From Pseudomonadota bacterium (lineage in GTDB: Bacteria; Pseudomonadota; Alphaproteobacteria; Sphingomonadales; Sphingomonadaceae): a DNA stretch of 64,000 bases. The notes beneath the pieces were generated by a model. That model ran no database searches. It worked only from the letters and a program-made list of their open reading frames with translations, and was not told the DNA's origin. Shown one piece after another: positions 42,286 to 51,029 of the stretch; the first letter of the stretch is position 1, and every line of letters starts with the position of its first letter. The stretch is taken from the NCBI GenBank assembly GCA_029550345.1, contig JAKPHK010000038.1:1-64000 (forward strand), given 5' to 3'. The position numbers were made by a program, and so were the translations under genes.

Positions 42286-43229
42286 TGTGCCACCCCCCCC
42301 TGCTTCATTCGGCGCGCTGCCAGCAGTTCGCCGGTGGCCTTGGCTGCAGCGGTCATGATGTCGAGGTTGCCGGAATAGCTCGGCAGGTAATCGCCCGCGC
42401 CTTCTACCTCGAGCATGATCATCGACTTGATGCCGGTGAATTCGCCCATTCCGGGGATCTTCAGCTTGTTGTTGTCGCCGAAGCGCTCGAACTGCACTTC
42501 CTGCTTGAGTCGGTAGCCGGGAACATATTTCTGCACTTCGGCAACCATTTCTTCGACCGAGCGGCGGATCGCATCCTCGCTGCCGCCTTCGGACAGGGTG
42601 AAGACCGTGTCGCGCATGATCATCGGCGGTTCGGCCGGGTTAAGGATGATGATCGCCTTGCCCTTGGTGGCGCCACCGACGACTTCGATCGCCCGCGCCG
42701 TGGTGCGGGTGAATTCGTCGATGTTGGCGCGGGTGCCGGGGCCGGCTGAGCGAGACGAGACCGAAGCAACGATCTCGGCATAGTGCAGCTTGTCGGAGAC
42801 GCGGGCGACGGCGGCCACCATCGGGATCGTCGCCTGGCCGCCGCAGGTCACCATGTTGACGTTCGGCTGATCGAGATGCTGGCTCATGTTGACCGGCGGC
42901 ACGGTGAAGGGGCCGATCGCGGCCGGGGTCAGGTCAACCACCTGGATGCCGTCGGCGCGCAGCGCCTCGTCGTGGCCCTTGTGGGCATAGGCGCTGGTCG
43001 CATCGAAGGCGATGCCGATTTCCGGATAACAAGGCAGCTTCTTCAGGCCTTCAATCCCCTCGTGCGTGGTGGCGATGCCATGCTCGCGCGCCATCGCCAG
43101 CCCTTCGCTGTTCGGGTCAATCCCGACAACTGCCGCCAATTCCATGTTCTGGGGATACTTGATCATCTTCATCATCAGGTCGGTGCCGATATTGCCCGAG
43201 CCGATGATTGCGGCCTTCACGCGTGCCAT
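42282..43229 (-). CDS. hsaG: Acylating acetaldehyde/propanal dehydrogenase (HsaG/BphJ/MhpF)
   Basis: 315 residues from ATG 43229 ([29 protein letters not shown]), not the track's 43268. NAD-binding GSGNIGTDL, the [11 protein letters not shown] segment, and the catalytic Cys in [14 protein letters not shown]. Known role: oxidises propanal made by HsaF to propionyl-CoA with NAD+ and CoA. Completes the HsaE-F-G trio for the C6 side product of ring A. Downstream of hsaE with a 10-nt gap, upstream of hsaF with overlap. Confidence 0.92.
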   Translation of the reverse strand: MARVKAAIIGSGNIGTDLMMKMIKYPQNMELAAVVGIDPNSEGLAMAREHGIATTHEGIEGLKKLPCYPEIGIAFDATSAYAHKGHDEALRADGIQVVDLTPAAIGPFTVPPVNMSQHLDQPNVNMVTCGGQATIPMVAAVARVSDKLHYAEIVASVSSRSAGPGTRANIDEFTRTTARAIEVVGGATKGKAIIILNPAEPPMIMRDTVFTLSEGGSEDAIRRSVEEMVAEVQKYVPGYRLKQEVQFERFGDNNKLKIPGMGEFTGIKSMIMLEVEGAGDYLPSYSGNLDIMTAAAKATGELLAARRMKQGGVAQ

Positions 43230-43239
43230 TGCTGCTTCC

Positions 43240-44022
43240 TTAGACAAACCGTGCCGTGCAGGTGCCAATACCGTGCAGGGTCATTTCGAAGACGTCGCCT
43301 TTCACTGCCGGCTCCAGCGGAACCAGGCTGCCGGACAGGATCACGTCTCCACCATTGAGCGTCACGCCATAGGCGCCCAGCGTGTTGGCCAGCCAGGCTA
43401 CGGCCTGGGCCGGATCACCCTGGACCGCGCGGCCATAACCTTCGGACAGCGGCGCACCGTTCTTGGTGACCGTGACATGCAGGGCCGGCAGGTCATGGTC
43501 GCGGGGATCGACCTTGGCCTCGCCCAGGACGAAAACTCCGCATGAGGCGTTGTCGGCCACCGTATCGACAATCCCGATCTTCCAGTCGCGGATCCGGCTG
43601 TCGACGATCTCGAAGCAGGGGGTGATATAGTCGGTGGCCGCTACGACATCGGCGGCGGTGATGCCGGGCCCATTGAGGCTGTCCTTGAGCACGAAGGCAA
43701 TCTCGGCCTCGGCGCGCGGGGCGATCAGGGCCTTGGCATCGATGTCGATTTCTTCGCCGGTACGCATCCAGTCGGTCAGGAAGCCAAAGTCAGGTTGGTG
43801 CACGCCCAGCATGTCCTGCACTGCCTTGCTGGTGACGCCGATCTTCTTGCCGACCACCCGCTCGCCATCCTGGCGGCGGCGGGCGAGGAAGCCGAGCGAG
43901 ATGGCATAGGCATCGTTGATGGTCAGGTCGGGATAGCGCTCGATCAGCGGGCTGACCACGTGGCGGCCGCGCAGCGCGTCGTAAAGTTCGCCAGCCAGGC
44001 GGTCATTGCGGTTGTCGGTCAC
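43240..44022 (-). CDS. hsaE: 2-hydroxyhexa-2,4-dienoate hydratase (HsaE/BphH/MhpD)
   Basis: 260 residues from GTG 44022, overlapping the hsaB stop (GTGA); the track start 44139 would add a low-quality leader. FAA-hydrolase/MhpD fold: [27 protein letters not shown], metal site [46 protein letters not shown]. Known role: adds water to 2-hydroxyhexa-2,4-dienoate released by HsaD, yielding 4-hydroxy-2-oxohexanoate for HsaF. Position between hsaB and hsaG fits. Confidence 0.9.
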   Translation of the reverse strand: MTDNRNDRLAGELYDALRGRHVVSPLIERYPDLTINDAYAISLGFLARRRQDGERVVGKKIGVTSKAVQDMLGVHQPDFGFLTDWMRTGEEIDIDAKALIAPRAEAEIAFVLKDSLNGPGITAADVVAATDYITPCFEIVDSRIRDWKIGIVDTVADNASCGVFVLGEAKVDPRDHDLPALHVTVTKNGAPLSEGYGRAVQGDPAQAVAWLANTLGAYGVTLNGGDVILSGSLVPLEPAVKGDVFEMTLHGIGTCTARFV

Positions 44023-44513
44023 AGGTAGGCTCCGTCCTGGTAGATCAGGGGCGTCACCGCATCGCTGACCGTGGCGCGCAGGACGCGGGCGATGACGATC
44101 GAATGCGTGCCATAGGCCAGCATGGCATCGATCACGCAACCGAGGTTGGCCTGGGCTCCGACGAGCTCAGGCACGCCATCCGGGCCTTCGCGCCATTCCC
44201 CGATCCGGAAGCGCTCATCCTGCGGAACGCCGCCGCCGAAAGCCGCCGAAACATCCTGCTGGTCGCGAGCGAGCAGGTTGACTGACAAGGGGGCGGTCGG
44301 CACCAGCAAGCCATGCAGGGCGGTCGCGCGGTTGACGCAGACCAGCACGGCAGGTGGATCGATCGTCAGCGAAGTCACCGAAGTTGCGGCCATGCCGACT
44401 GGGCCGTTCTCACCACGCGCTGCCACGACAGCCACCGAGGCTGCGAGCCGCCGCATCGCCGCGCGGAATTGCGCCGGCAATTCCTCCGGGATCAGCGGAT
44501 AGCCGTCAGCCAC
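44019..44513 (-). CDS. hsaB: Flavin reductase, HsaB-like
   Basis: 164 residues. Flavin-reductase-like domain: FRAAMRRLAASVAVVAARGENGPVGMAATSVTSLTIDPPAVLVCVN with the typical G-x-T-(A/V)-(S/T)-S region, LSVNLLARDQQDVSAAF and CVIDAMLAYGTHSIVIARV. Known role: NADH-dependent FMN reductase that supplies reduced flavin to HsaA. It is the only such gene in the window, so it may serve both HsaA1 (7764) and HsaA2 (45335). Overlaps hsaD by 8 nt and hsaE by 4 nt. Confidence 0.88.
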   Translation of the reverse strand: MADGYPLIPEELPAQFRAAMRRLAASVAVVAARGENGPVGMAATSVTSLTIDPPAVLVCVNRATALHGLLVPTAPLSVNLLARDQQDVSAAFGGGVPQDERFRIGEWREGPDGVPELVGAQANLGCVIDAMLAYGTHSIVIARVLRATVSDAVTPLIYQDGAYL

Positions 44514-45324
44514 GCAGAAATTCCAGGCTGTAGCGGTTGAACTCTTCGGCCCGTTCGACCTGAACCCAGTGGCCGGTGCGGGTGAAGGTCATGCAGCGGG
44601 CATCGTCACAGCGATCGAGGAAATGGCGCGCGCCGCTTTCGGGGCAGAACTCGTCATTCAGGCCCCACAGTACGAAAATTGGCACCTTCAGCTCGCCCAC
44701 CAATGGCCCGAGGTTGGGCGTGCGCATGCGCATCAGCACGTCCTTTGGCTGGGTCCGGGCCACGGCAAACCGCTCCTCGACCAGGGCATCCGGAATTTGT
44801 GCGGCGAAATCGGGATGAACCAGATTGCTGATCAGGCGGCGCTGCTCATCCAGATTGAAGTCCGGCCCGCCGAAGTTGGAGACCATCTTGGTGATGCCCG
44901 GCATCTTGAAGTAGTCGGCCTGCTCCTCGATGCAGCCGGGCGCCATCAGGATCAGCCGCTCGGTGAACTCCGGATGGTCCAGCGTCAGATGAATCGCCAC
45001 CCCGCCGCCCAGCGAATTGCCAACCAGCACCGCTCGCTCGATGCCGTGCGCCCGCAGCGCCTGGTACAAGGTGTCGGTGAACAGCTGGAGGGTGTAGTCG
45101 ATCCCCTCAGGCTTCGAAGAGGCGCCATAGCCGATCAGGTCGGGCAGGATGACCTGGTAGCCGGCCTCGACAAAGGCCGGCCAGTTCTGCCGAAAGTTCG
45201 AAGCCCCCGATGCACCGGGGCCGCTGCCGTGGACAAAGACCACGACCGGGCCTTCGCCCGCCGACTTGAGGTGGATCCGGTAGCCGCCATCGACCTCGTA
45301 GGTTGCTTCCGCCAAGCCAGTCAT
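44506..45324 (-). CDS. hsaD: Meta-cleavage product hydrolase (HsaD/BphD-like)
   Basis: 272 residues. Alpha/beta hydrolase: oxyanion motif VFVHGSGPGASGASNF, nucleophile S104 in VGNSLGGGVAIHL, acid in LWGLNDEFCP, His in GHWVQVERAEEFNR. The HGSGPGASG motif is typical of BphD/HsaD carbon-carbon hydrolases. Known role: cleaves the ring-A meta-cleavage product into a 2-hydroxydienoate and the propanoate-bearing C/D-ring acid (HIP-type). Between hsaA2 and hsaB in the operon. Confidence 0.92.
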   Translation of the reverse strand: MTGLAEATYEVDGGYRIHLKSAGEGPVVVFVHGSGPGASGASNFRQNWPAFVEAGYQVILPDLIGYGASSKPEGIDYTLQLFTDTLYQALRAHGIERAVLVGNSLGGGVAIHLTLDHPEFTERLILMAPGCIEEQADYFKMPGITKMVSNFGGPDFNLDEQRRLISNLVHPDFAAQIPDALVEERFAVARTQPKDVLMRMRTPNLGPLVGELKVPIFVLWGLNDEFCPESGARHFLDRCDDARCMTFTRTGHWVQVERAEEFNRYSLEFLRG

Positions 45325-45334
45325 GCCGCGCTCC

Positions 45335-46549
45335 TTACAGGAAAGGGTTCAGCGGGGCCTGGCCCAGCATGGCGTTGACAGCATCGCTGGTGCGGTTGCC
45401 AGGATCGTTGGCAACGTGCGCGCGGCCGGCATGAAGATCGAGCCAGGGCTGAATGATGTCGCTGCTGGTATAGATCGCGCGGCCGCCGAACAGCTGCACC
45501 ACATCGTCGATCAGGCCGGCCAGCCGGCGCACGACAGTTGCCGACTGATAGGTATAGAACGCCCGCTTTTCCATCGGGATGTCCTCGCCGCGCTCGGCGT
45601 AGCCCATCAGATCTTCGAAGGTCAGGCGCAACGTGATTTCCATTTCGCGCTTTTCAGCCACGGCCCGGGCAATTGCGGCATGGAGGATCGGATCGTCCTT
45701 CGATGCCTTGCCGGTATTGGTCGAAACGCGGCTCTGCATGATCGCCATGGCCGCATTGATCGCGGCCTGAGCCCCGCCGAATGCTGCTGTCGAAACCGAA
45801 CGGACGAAAACCTGAGCCCAGGGCAGCCGGTAAAGCGGGCCGGTGTTCACTTCCTGCCCCGGATTCTTGCAGAGGAACCCGTCGATCGAGCGGTGGGTGC
45901 GGTAATCGGGCACGAAAACGTCATCGACAATGATGTCATGGCTGCCAGTGCCCTGGAGGCCGAACACGTGCCAGGCGTCTTCATCGATCGCGTAGTCGCT
46001 GCGCGGGAGCAGGAAGGTCCGCATCTCGGCCGGGGTGCCATCGTCCTTGGGCGGGCAGAACGCGCCCAGCAGGACCCAGCCGCAGTGACTCGATCCGGTC
46101 GAGAAGCCCCAGCGGCCAGACAGGCGGAACCCGCCTTCGACGTGCGTGACCTTGCCGACCGGCTGATAGGTAGACGAAACCAGCATGTCCGGGTTGCCGC
46201 CCCAGACTTCTTCCTGGGCCTTGTCGTGGAACAGCGCCAGCTCATAGGGGTGGCAACCGACGACGCCATACATCCAGCCGGTCGACATGCAGCCTTCTGC
46301 CAGCGCCTTCTGGACTTCGAAGAACACGTTGGGGTGCATTTCATAACCGCCCCAGCGCTTGGGCTGGACGATCTTGAAAAAGCCCGCCGCTTGCATCTCG
46401 GCAATGGTCTCGGCCGGGACGTTCCGGTTGCGCACACAATCGCGTGCGCGCTCCTTTAGAACGGGGATCATCGCGCGGGCACGGCTGATCAATTCTTCGC
46501 TGGTCGGCACCGAGCCTGAATGCTCGGCCTGCAGGGCTGCGGTGGCCAT
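45335..46549 (-). CDS. hsaA: Flavin-dependent seco-steroid phenol monooxygenase, HsaA-like, copy 2
   Basis: 404 residues, first gene of the minus-strand hsa operon. Acyl-CoA-dehydrogenase fold as in HsaA1: AGFFKIVQPKRWGGYEMHP, LAEGCMSTGWMYGVVGCHPYELALF, LSGRWGFSTGSSHCGWVLLGAF, FGLQGTGSHDIIVDDVFVPDYRTHRS. Because hsaB, hsaD and hsaE-G follow directly, this is the canonical ring-A monooxygenase copy, whereas HsaA1 sits with hsaC1 and Rieske genes. The two may handle seco-steroids that differ in substituents (inference). Confidence 0.9.
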   Translation of the reverse strand: MATAALQAEHSGSVPTSEELISRARAMIPVLKERARDCVRNRNVPAETIAEMQAAGFFKIVQPKRWGGYEMHPNVFFEVQKALAEGCMSTGWMYGVVGCHPYELALFHDKAQEEVWGGNPDMLVSSTYQPVGKVTHVEGGFRLSGRWGFSTGSSHCGWVLLGAFCPPKDDGTPAEMRTFLLPRSDYAIDEDAWHVFGLQGTGSHDIIVDDVFVPDYRTHRSIDGFLCKNPGQEVNTGPLYRLPWAQVFVRSVSTAAFGGAQAAINAAMAIMQSRVSTNTGKASKDDPILHAAIARAVAEKREMEITLRLTFEDLMGYAERGEDIPMEKRAFYTYQSATVVRRLAGLIDDVVQLFGGRAIYTSSDIIQPWLDLHAGRAHVANDPGNRTSDAVNAMLGQAPLNPFL

Positions 46550-46597
46550 CTCCCGGATTCCTTTTCCTTGCTTCGACTCAGCCCCTCTGAACGCGGG

Positions 46598-46629
46598 CTT
46601 CGTAAAATTTTCTAACGTTTGATACGCAA
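46598..46629. promoter_or_regulatory. Inverted repeat site 9 (CTTCGT-N20-ACGCAA), putative operator
   Basis: In the 179-bp divergent region between hsaA2 (start 46549, -) and the SDR/ipd operon (start 46729, +). The left half is degenerate, the right half is perfect and the spacing is exact. It would control the two largest operons of the locus. Confidence 0.6.
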
Positions 46630-46728
46630 ATCGTCAATTGAAAAGCCGTTTGACTTCCGATAATGCGGATTCAACACAGAGTTGGTGTCGCGATTCACTG
46701 AAGCGGACCATTTGGGAGAATTGCCGGC

Positions 46729-47496
46729 TTGACCCAGGGAGTGCACATCGACCTTGCAGGGAAAGTTGCCCTGGTCACTGGCGGAACCCGCGGGTTGGGC
46801 CGGGCGATTTCGGCGCGGCTGGCTGAGGCTGGCTGCACGGTTGTTGCTTGTGCCCGGAATGCACCGGACGACCTGCCGCCGGGCGTATCCTTCCAGGCGG
46901 CCGACATCCGCGATGCCGATGTGGCCCGCGCGCTGGTCGACGGCATTGCCGACGCGCACGGCCGGTTCGATATCCTGATCAACAATGCCGGCGGTTCGCC
47001 CGCAACGGCAGCCGAGCAGGCCAGCGCGCGCTTCATCGACGCTATCCTGAAGCTCAACCTGGTTGCTCCGCTTTACCTGGCCCAGGCTGCCTATCCGCAC
47101 ATGGTTGCGGTGGGCGGCGGCGCGGTGGTCAATATTGCCAGCGTTTCCGGAATTCGTCCGTCGCCCGGCACGGCAGTCTATGGTGCCGCCAAGGCGGGGC
47201 TGCTGAACCTGACGCAAAGCCTGGCGCAGGAATGGGGTCCCGCCGGCATCCGCGTCAACGCAATCATTGCCGGGCTGATGCAGACCGAGAATGCCGAGGC
47301 AACCTATGGCGATGCCGAGGCCCAGGCGGCGGTCGGCCGGTCGATGCCGCTGCAGCGCATGGGTACCGGCGATGATCTGGCCGGGGCCGTGCTGTGGCTT
47401 TGCTCCCCGCTTGCCGCCTGGGTCAGCGGCGCAAAAATCAACGTCGATGGCGGGGGCGAGCGCCCTTATTTCCTCGACCTCGTGAAAGGACACTGA
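46729..47496 (+). CDS. Short-chain dehydrogenase/reductase
   Basis: 255 residues with a TTG start at 46729, preceded by GGGAGA at a suitable distance; GTG 46741 is the alternative. TGGTRGLGRAISARL cofactor motif, NNAGGSPAT, NIASVSGI, YGAAKAGL, NVDGGGERPYFL at the end. First gene of the 17-gene plus-strand operon, and its stop overlaps the start of hsaC2 (TGATG). Probably a hydroxysteroid or hydroxyacyl-CoA dehydrogenase; substrate unknown. Confidence 0.83.
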   Translation: MTQGVHIDLAGKVALVTGGTRGLGRAISARLAEAGCTVVACARNAPDDLPPGVSFQAADIRDADVARALVDGIADAHGRFDILINNAGGSPATAAEQASARFIDAILKLNLVAPLYLAQAAYPHMVAVGGGAVVNIASVSGIRPSPGTAVYGAAKAGLLNLTQSLAQEWGPAGIRVNAIIAGLMQTENAEATYGDAEAQAAVGRSMPLQRMGTGDDLAGAVLWLCSPLAAWVSGAKINVDGGGERPYFLDLVKGH

Positions 47497-48431
47497 TGCC
47501 CATGGCCATCAAGGCACTTGGCTATGTGGTTATCCAGACGGCGCAGTTGCAGCGCTGGGACCACTTTCTGACTCAGGTCGCCGGCGTGATGCGCGCGGCC
47601 GATGCCACTGACGGGGCGCATCTCTACCGGATCGATCAGCGCCCATTCCGCTTCCGGATCGAACCGGGCGCGCAAGACCGCTTCGTGGCCGCTGCATACG
47701 AAATTGATGACGCTGCCGCGCTGGCCGCTCTGGCGGAGCGGATCGCCGCTGCTGGACGGCCGGTCGAATTCGGCTCTGATGCGGGCGCGGCCCTGCGCGG
47801 TGTTGACCGGTACTTTGCAACCAGCGACCCGGCCGGCAACGGGCTTGAATTCTATTGCGGCGACAGCGTGGCCGAGGCGCCCTTCGTTTCGCCGCTGGGG
47901 ATCCCGGCCTTCGTAACTGGCGAAATGGGAATGGGTCACGCGGTGTTTTCCGCCCCCAACTTCAATGAATGCGTCACTTTCTATCGCGACGTGGTCGGCT
48001 TTCATGAAACCGACATGCCGCGGTTCTTCTTCGGTGACGGCAGTGCCGACGATCCGGGCATGGGCTTTGCCTTCATGCACGCTGACAATGGCCGCCATCA
48101 CTCAATCGCGCTGGGCGAAGGACCGGTGCCGCCATCGGGCTGCGTCCACCTGATGCTCGAACTGCCCAGCCTGGTTGAGGTGGGCAAGGCTTATGACCGC
48201 ATGAAGGCGCTGGGCTATGCCGAAAGCGCTTCACTGGGCCAGCACTACAATGACGAGACGGTCGGCTTCTATGTGCAGACCCCCGGCGGCTTCGATCTGG
48301 AGATCGGCTGCGACAGCCTGGTGATCGACCCGGCCACCTGGGAAGTTACCCGACACAAGGGGATCAGCATCTGGGGCCATGAATGGGCCTGGCAGAAGGC
48401 GATGAAAGAGCAACAGGCGGCAGCGGAATGA
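47496..48431 (+). CDS. hsaC: Extradiol dioxygenase, HsaC-like, copy 2
   Basis: 311 residues from ATG 47496 (SD AAAGGA), overlapping the SDR stop; ATG 47502 is also possible. Paralogue of 6826: MAIKALGYVVIQTAQLQRW, Fe(II) ligands H148 (GMGHAVF), H218 (GCVHLML), E269 (FDLEIG) and catalytic H202 (GRHHSIAL). Known role: meta-cleavage of the catecholic seco-steroid. It is divergent from hsaA2, so this pair, with hsaD/B/E/G/F, forms the canonical set. Differences between copies in the segment before the third ligand could tune substrate choice. Confidence 0.9.
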   Translation: MPMAIKALGYVVIQTAQLQRWDHFLTQVAGVMRAADATDGAHLYRIDQRPFRFRIEPGAQDRFVAAAYEIDDAAALAALAERIAAAGRPVEFGSDAGAALRGVDRYFATSDPAGNGLEFYCGDSVAEAPFVSPLGIPAFVTGEMGMGHAVFSAPNFNECVTFYRDVVGFHETDMPRFFFGDGSADDPGMGFAFMHADNGRHHSIALGEGPVPPSGCVHLMLELPSLVEVGKAYDRMKALGYAESASLGQHYNDETVGFYVQTPGGFDLEIGCDSLVIDPATWEVTRHKGISIWGHEWAWQKAMKEQQAAAE

Positions 48432-49312
48432 CCATGTTGGACAAACGCATGACCCCGGCGGACATCGTCGGGCGGCTGAGCGACGGGATGACGCTCGGGA
48501 TCGGGGGCTGGGGTCCCCGACGCAAGCCGATGGCGCTAGTGCGCGAGATCCTGCGCTCGGAACTCAAGGACCTGACCGTGGTCGCCTATGGCGGGGCCGA
48601 TGTCGGGATGCTTTGCGCTGCGGGCAAGGTGAAGAAGCTGGTCTTCGCCTTCGTCTCGCTCGATGCGATCCCGCTCGAACCCTGGTTCCGCAAGGCCCGT
48701 GAGGCCGGGCAGATCGAAGTGCTGGAGCTGGACGAAGGGATGTTCCAGTGGGGCCTCAAGGCCGCCGCCTTTGGCCTCCCGTTCCTGCCGACGCGGGTTG
48801 GCCTGGGCACGGACCTGGCCGAACTGGGCGGACTCAAGACCGTGCAATCACCCTATGACGATGGCGAAACGCTGATCGCGATGCCTGCGCTGAAGCTTGA
48901 TGCGGCGCTGCTCCACGTCAACCGCAGCGATTGGCGCGGCAATATCCAGGCGTTCGGACCGGACGTCTATTACGACGAATGGTTCGCCCGCGCTGCCGCC
49001 AAGACCTATGTCAGCTGCGAGGAACTGGTTGATCGGATGGAAGACCACTATCCCGAGCAGGCCCAGGCCAACATCGTGGAACGCGCGTTCATCAGCGGTG
49101 TGACGGAGATCGCTGGCGGTGCGCACCCCAGCTCAATGCCCCCGGCCTATGGCTGGGACATGAAGGCCTTCAAGGCCTATGCCGATGCCGCGAAGGACCC
49201 AGGCGACTGGGATGCGGTGCGTGATCGCTTCGTCGGAGCAAGCGAGGAAGCCTACCTCGCCGGCTTTGGCGGCAAGGAGGCGGTGGCGGCTTTGCCGTTG
49301 CCGATTTTCTGA
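48428..49312 (+). CDS. ipdA: COCHEA-CoA hydrolase subunit alpha, IpdA-like (CoA-transferase fold)
   Basis: 294 residues (292 from the second ATG), like mycobacterial IpdA. Opening RLSDGMTLGIGGWGPRRKPMALVREILRS and TVVAYGGADVGMLCAAGKVKKL match IpdA closely; the ELDEGMFQWGLKAAAFGLPFLP segment carries a DEGM motif in the region of the essential glutamate. Known role with IpdB: opens the last steroid ring (ring D remnant) of COCHEA-CoA by hydrolytic C-C cleavage. ATGA overlap with hsaC2 and TGATG with ipdB. Confidence 0.92.
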   Translation: MTMLDKRMTPADIVGRLSDGMTLGIGGWGPRRKPMALVREILRSELKDLTVVAYGGADVGMLCAAGKVKKLVFAFVSLDAIPLEPWFRKAREAGQIEVLELDEGMFQWGLKAAAFGLPFLPTRVGLGTDLAELGGLKTVQSPYDDGETLIAMPALKLDAALLHVNRSDWRGNIQAFGPDVYYDEWFARAAAKTYVSCEELVDRMEDHYPEQAQANIVERAFISGVTEIAGGAHPSSMPPAYGWDMKAFKAYADAAKDPGDWDAVRDRFVGASEEAYLAGFGGKEAVAALPLPIF

Positions 49313-50118
49313 TGACTGACGTTTCCCTCGCAGAACTCTGCATCTTCGCCTGTTCGCAGGCCTTCCGGAACAATGGCGAGATCATTGCCACCGGCGTCGG
49401 CCCCGTGCCGCGCGTGGCGGCTGGTCTCGCCAAGCTCACCCATACGCCTGAGCTGATAATGACCGATGGTGAAGCCTACCTGGTCGAGCAGCCGGTGCCG
49501 CTGGGGCCGCGCCGGTACGAGGACCGCAAGCCCGCGGGCTATCTGCCGTTCTCGCGCTTCTTCGACGCCGCGGTCTGGACCGGGCGCCGCCATGCCATGG
49601 TTACGCCGACCCAGATTGACCGGTTCGGCCAGATCAACCTCTCGCAACTGGGCGGTACCCACCGCCAGCCCAAGACCCAGATGCTGGGCGTGCGGGGCTT
49701 TCCGGGGAACACGATCTACCATCCCAACAGCTTCTTCTTCCCCAGCCATACCCCCCGGGTCTTCGTGGCCGGCGAAGTCGATATGGTCTCAGGGGTGGGC
49801 TACAATCCCGCCAAGCGGGTGCCGGGCGGGAACTATTCCGCAGTCGACCTTCGGACGATTGTCACCAACCTGTGCGTGATGGACTTCGGCGGACCGGACC
49901 ATGCTATCCGCGTGCTCTCGCTCCATCCCGGCGTTACGTTTGCCGAGGTCCAGGAAGCAACCGGGTTCGAACTGATCGACGCAGTGGCAGCAGAAACCCC
50001 GCTGCCCGATGCCGAGGCCCTGTCGATCATCGCCAGCCTCGATCCGCACAATATCCGCGCCAGCGTGATCAAGGATAACCCGCCTGCACAGCGACAGGCC
50101 GAAGGGAGTGCCGCATGA
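49312..50118 (+). CDS. ipdB: COCHEA-CoA hydrolase subunit beta, IpdB-like
   Basis: 268 residues. CoA-transferase family I beta-type fold: LAELCIFACSQAFRNNGEIIATGVGPVPRVA, ARRLAK-like LAKLTHTPELIMTDGEAYLV, VTPTQIDRFGQINLSQLGG, FFFPSHTPRVFVAGEVDMVSG. Partner of IpdA in the alpha2beta2 hydrolase. Slightly longer than mycobacterial IpdB because of a C-terminal extension (IRASVIKDNPPAQRQAEGSAA). Start and stop overlap ipdA and the crotonase gene. Confidence 0.92.
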   Translation: MTDVSLAELCIFACSQAFRNNGEIIATGVGPVPRVAAGLAKLTHTPELIMTDGEAYLVEQPVPLGPRRYEDRKPAGYLPFSRFFDAAVWTGRRHAMVTPTQIDRFGQINLSQLGGTHRQPKTQMLGVRGFPGNTIYHPNSFFFPSHTPRVFVAGEVDMVSGVGYNPAKRVPGGNYSAVDLRTIVTNLCVMDFGGPDHAIRVLSLHPGVTFAEVQEATGFELIDAVAAETPLPDAEALSIIASLDPHNIRASVIKDNPPAQRQAEGSAA

Positions 50119-51026
50119 GCAAGGGCAACGATCTGGTCGAACCGAAACAGGTCGACATCGTCTACGAAACCGACCAGCCGATCCGCTATGAGGTGATCGA
50201 TCACGTCGCCTGGGTGACGATGACCCGGCCGACCTTCAACAATGCGCAAAACGGGCAGATGACCTATGCGCTGGACGATGCCTTCAATCGCGCCGTCAAG
50301 GACGACGACGTTCGGGTGATCGTGCTGGCGGGTGAGGGCAAGCATTTCTCCGCCGGGCATGACATCGGCACGCCGGGGCGCGACCTGCATCATGAATTCG
50401 ACAAGCGCCTGATGCTGGCTCCGCACACCAACAAGCCGGGGGCCGAACTGCTCTACACGCGCGAGCAGGAACAGTACCTGGGCATGTGCCGCCGCTGGCG
50501 CGACATCCCCAAGCCGACCATCGCGATGGTCCAGGGCGCCTGCATTGCCGGTGGACTGATGCTGGCCTGGGTCTGCGACCTGATCGTGGCCAGCGAGGAC
50601 GCGTTCTTCCAGGATCCGGTCAATCCGCTGATGGGCATTCCCGGGGTGGAATACTTCGCGCACGGCTTCGAACTGCCGACCCGCGTGGCCAAGGAATTCC
50701 TGCTGCTGGGCGAACGGATGAGTGCCGAGCGCGCCCACAGCTTCGGCATGGTCAACAAGGTGGTTCCGCGCGAGGAACTGCGCGAAGCGACCGCTGCTTG
50801 GGCGGCCAAGCTGGCGGCTAACCCGCGGTTGGGCAACTGGCTGACCAAGCAGTCGATCAACCATGTCGAGGAACTGCGCGGCAAGCGCTCGGCGATGGAT
50901 GCGGTCTTCCACATGCACCACTTCGCCCACGCCCATAATGACCTGGTTACCGGGGATTCGATCGTCGGCGTCAGCGGCAAATCAGCTGCTGCCACCAACA
51001 AGAAGCAGCAGGCGGGCGAGGGCTGA
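50115..51026 (+). CDS. Enoyl-CoA hydratase/crotonase family protein (long form)
   Basis: 303 residues, about 40 longer than typical crotonases, from an insertion around DLHHEFDKRLMLAPHTNKPG and a basic tail ATNKKQQAGEG. Crotonase fold: VAWVTMTRPTFNNAQNGQM, oxyanion regions KHFSAGHDIG and GACIAGGLMLAWVCDLIVASEDAFFQDPV. A long crotonase beside ipdAB/ipdC may be the hydratase acting before IpdF on the C/D-ring CoA ester, or a side-chain hydratase. EchA20 itself is the other crotonase, at 52103. Overlaps ipdB by 4 nt. Confidence 0.84.
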   Translation: MSKGNDLVEPKQVDIVYETDQPIRYEVIDHVAWVTMTRPTFNNAQNGQMTYALDDAFNRAVKDDDVRVIVLAGEGKHFSAGHDIGTPGRDLHHEFDKRLMLAPHTNKPGAELLYTREQEQYLGMCRRWRDIPKPTIAMVQGACIAGGLMLAWVCDLIVASEDAFFQDPVNPLMGIPGVEYFAHGFELPTRVAKEFLLLGERMSAERAHSFGMVNKVVPREELREATAAWAAKLAANPRLGNWLTKQSINHVEELRGKRSAMDAVFHMHHFAHAHNDLVTGDSIVGVSGKSAAATNKKQQAGEG

Positions 51027-51029
51027 ACC

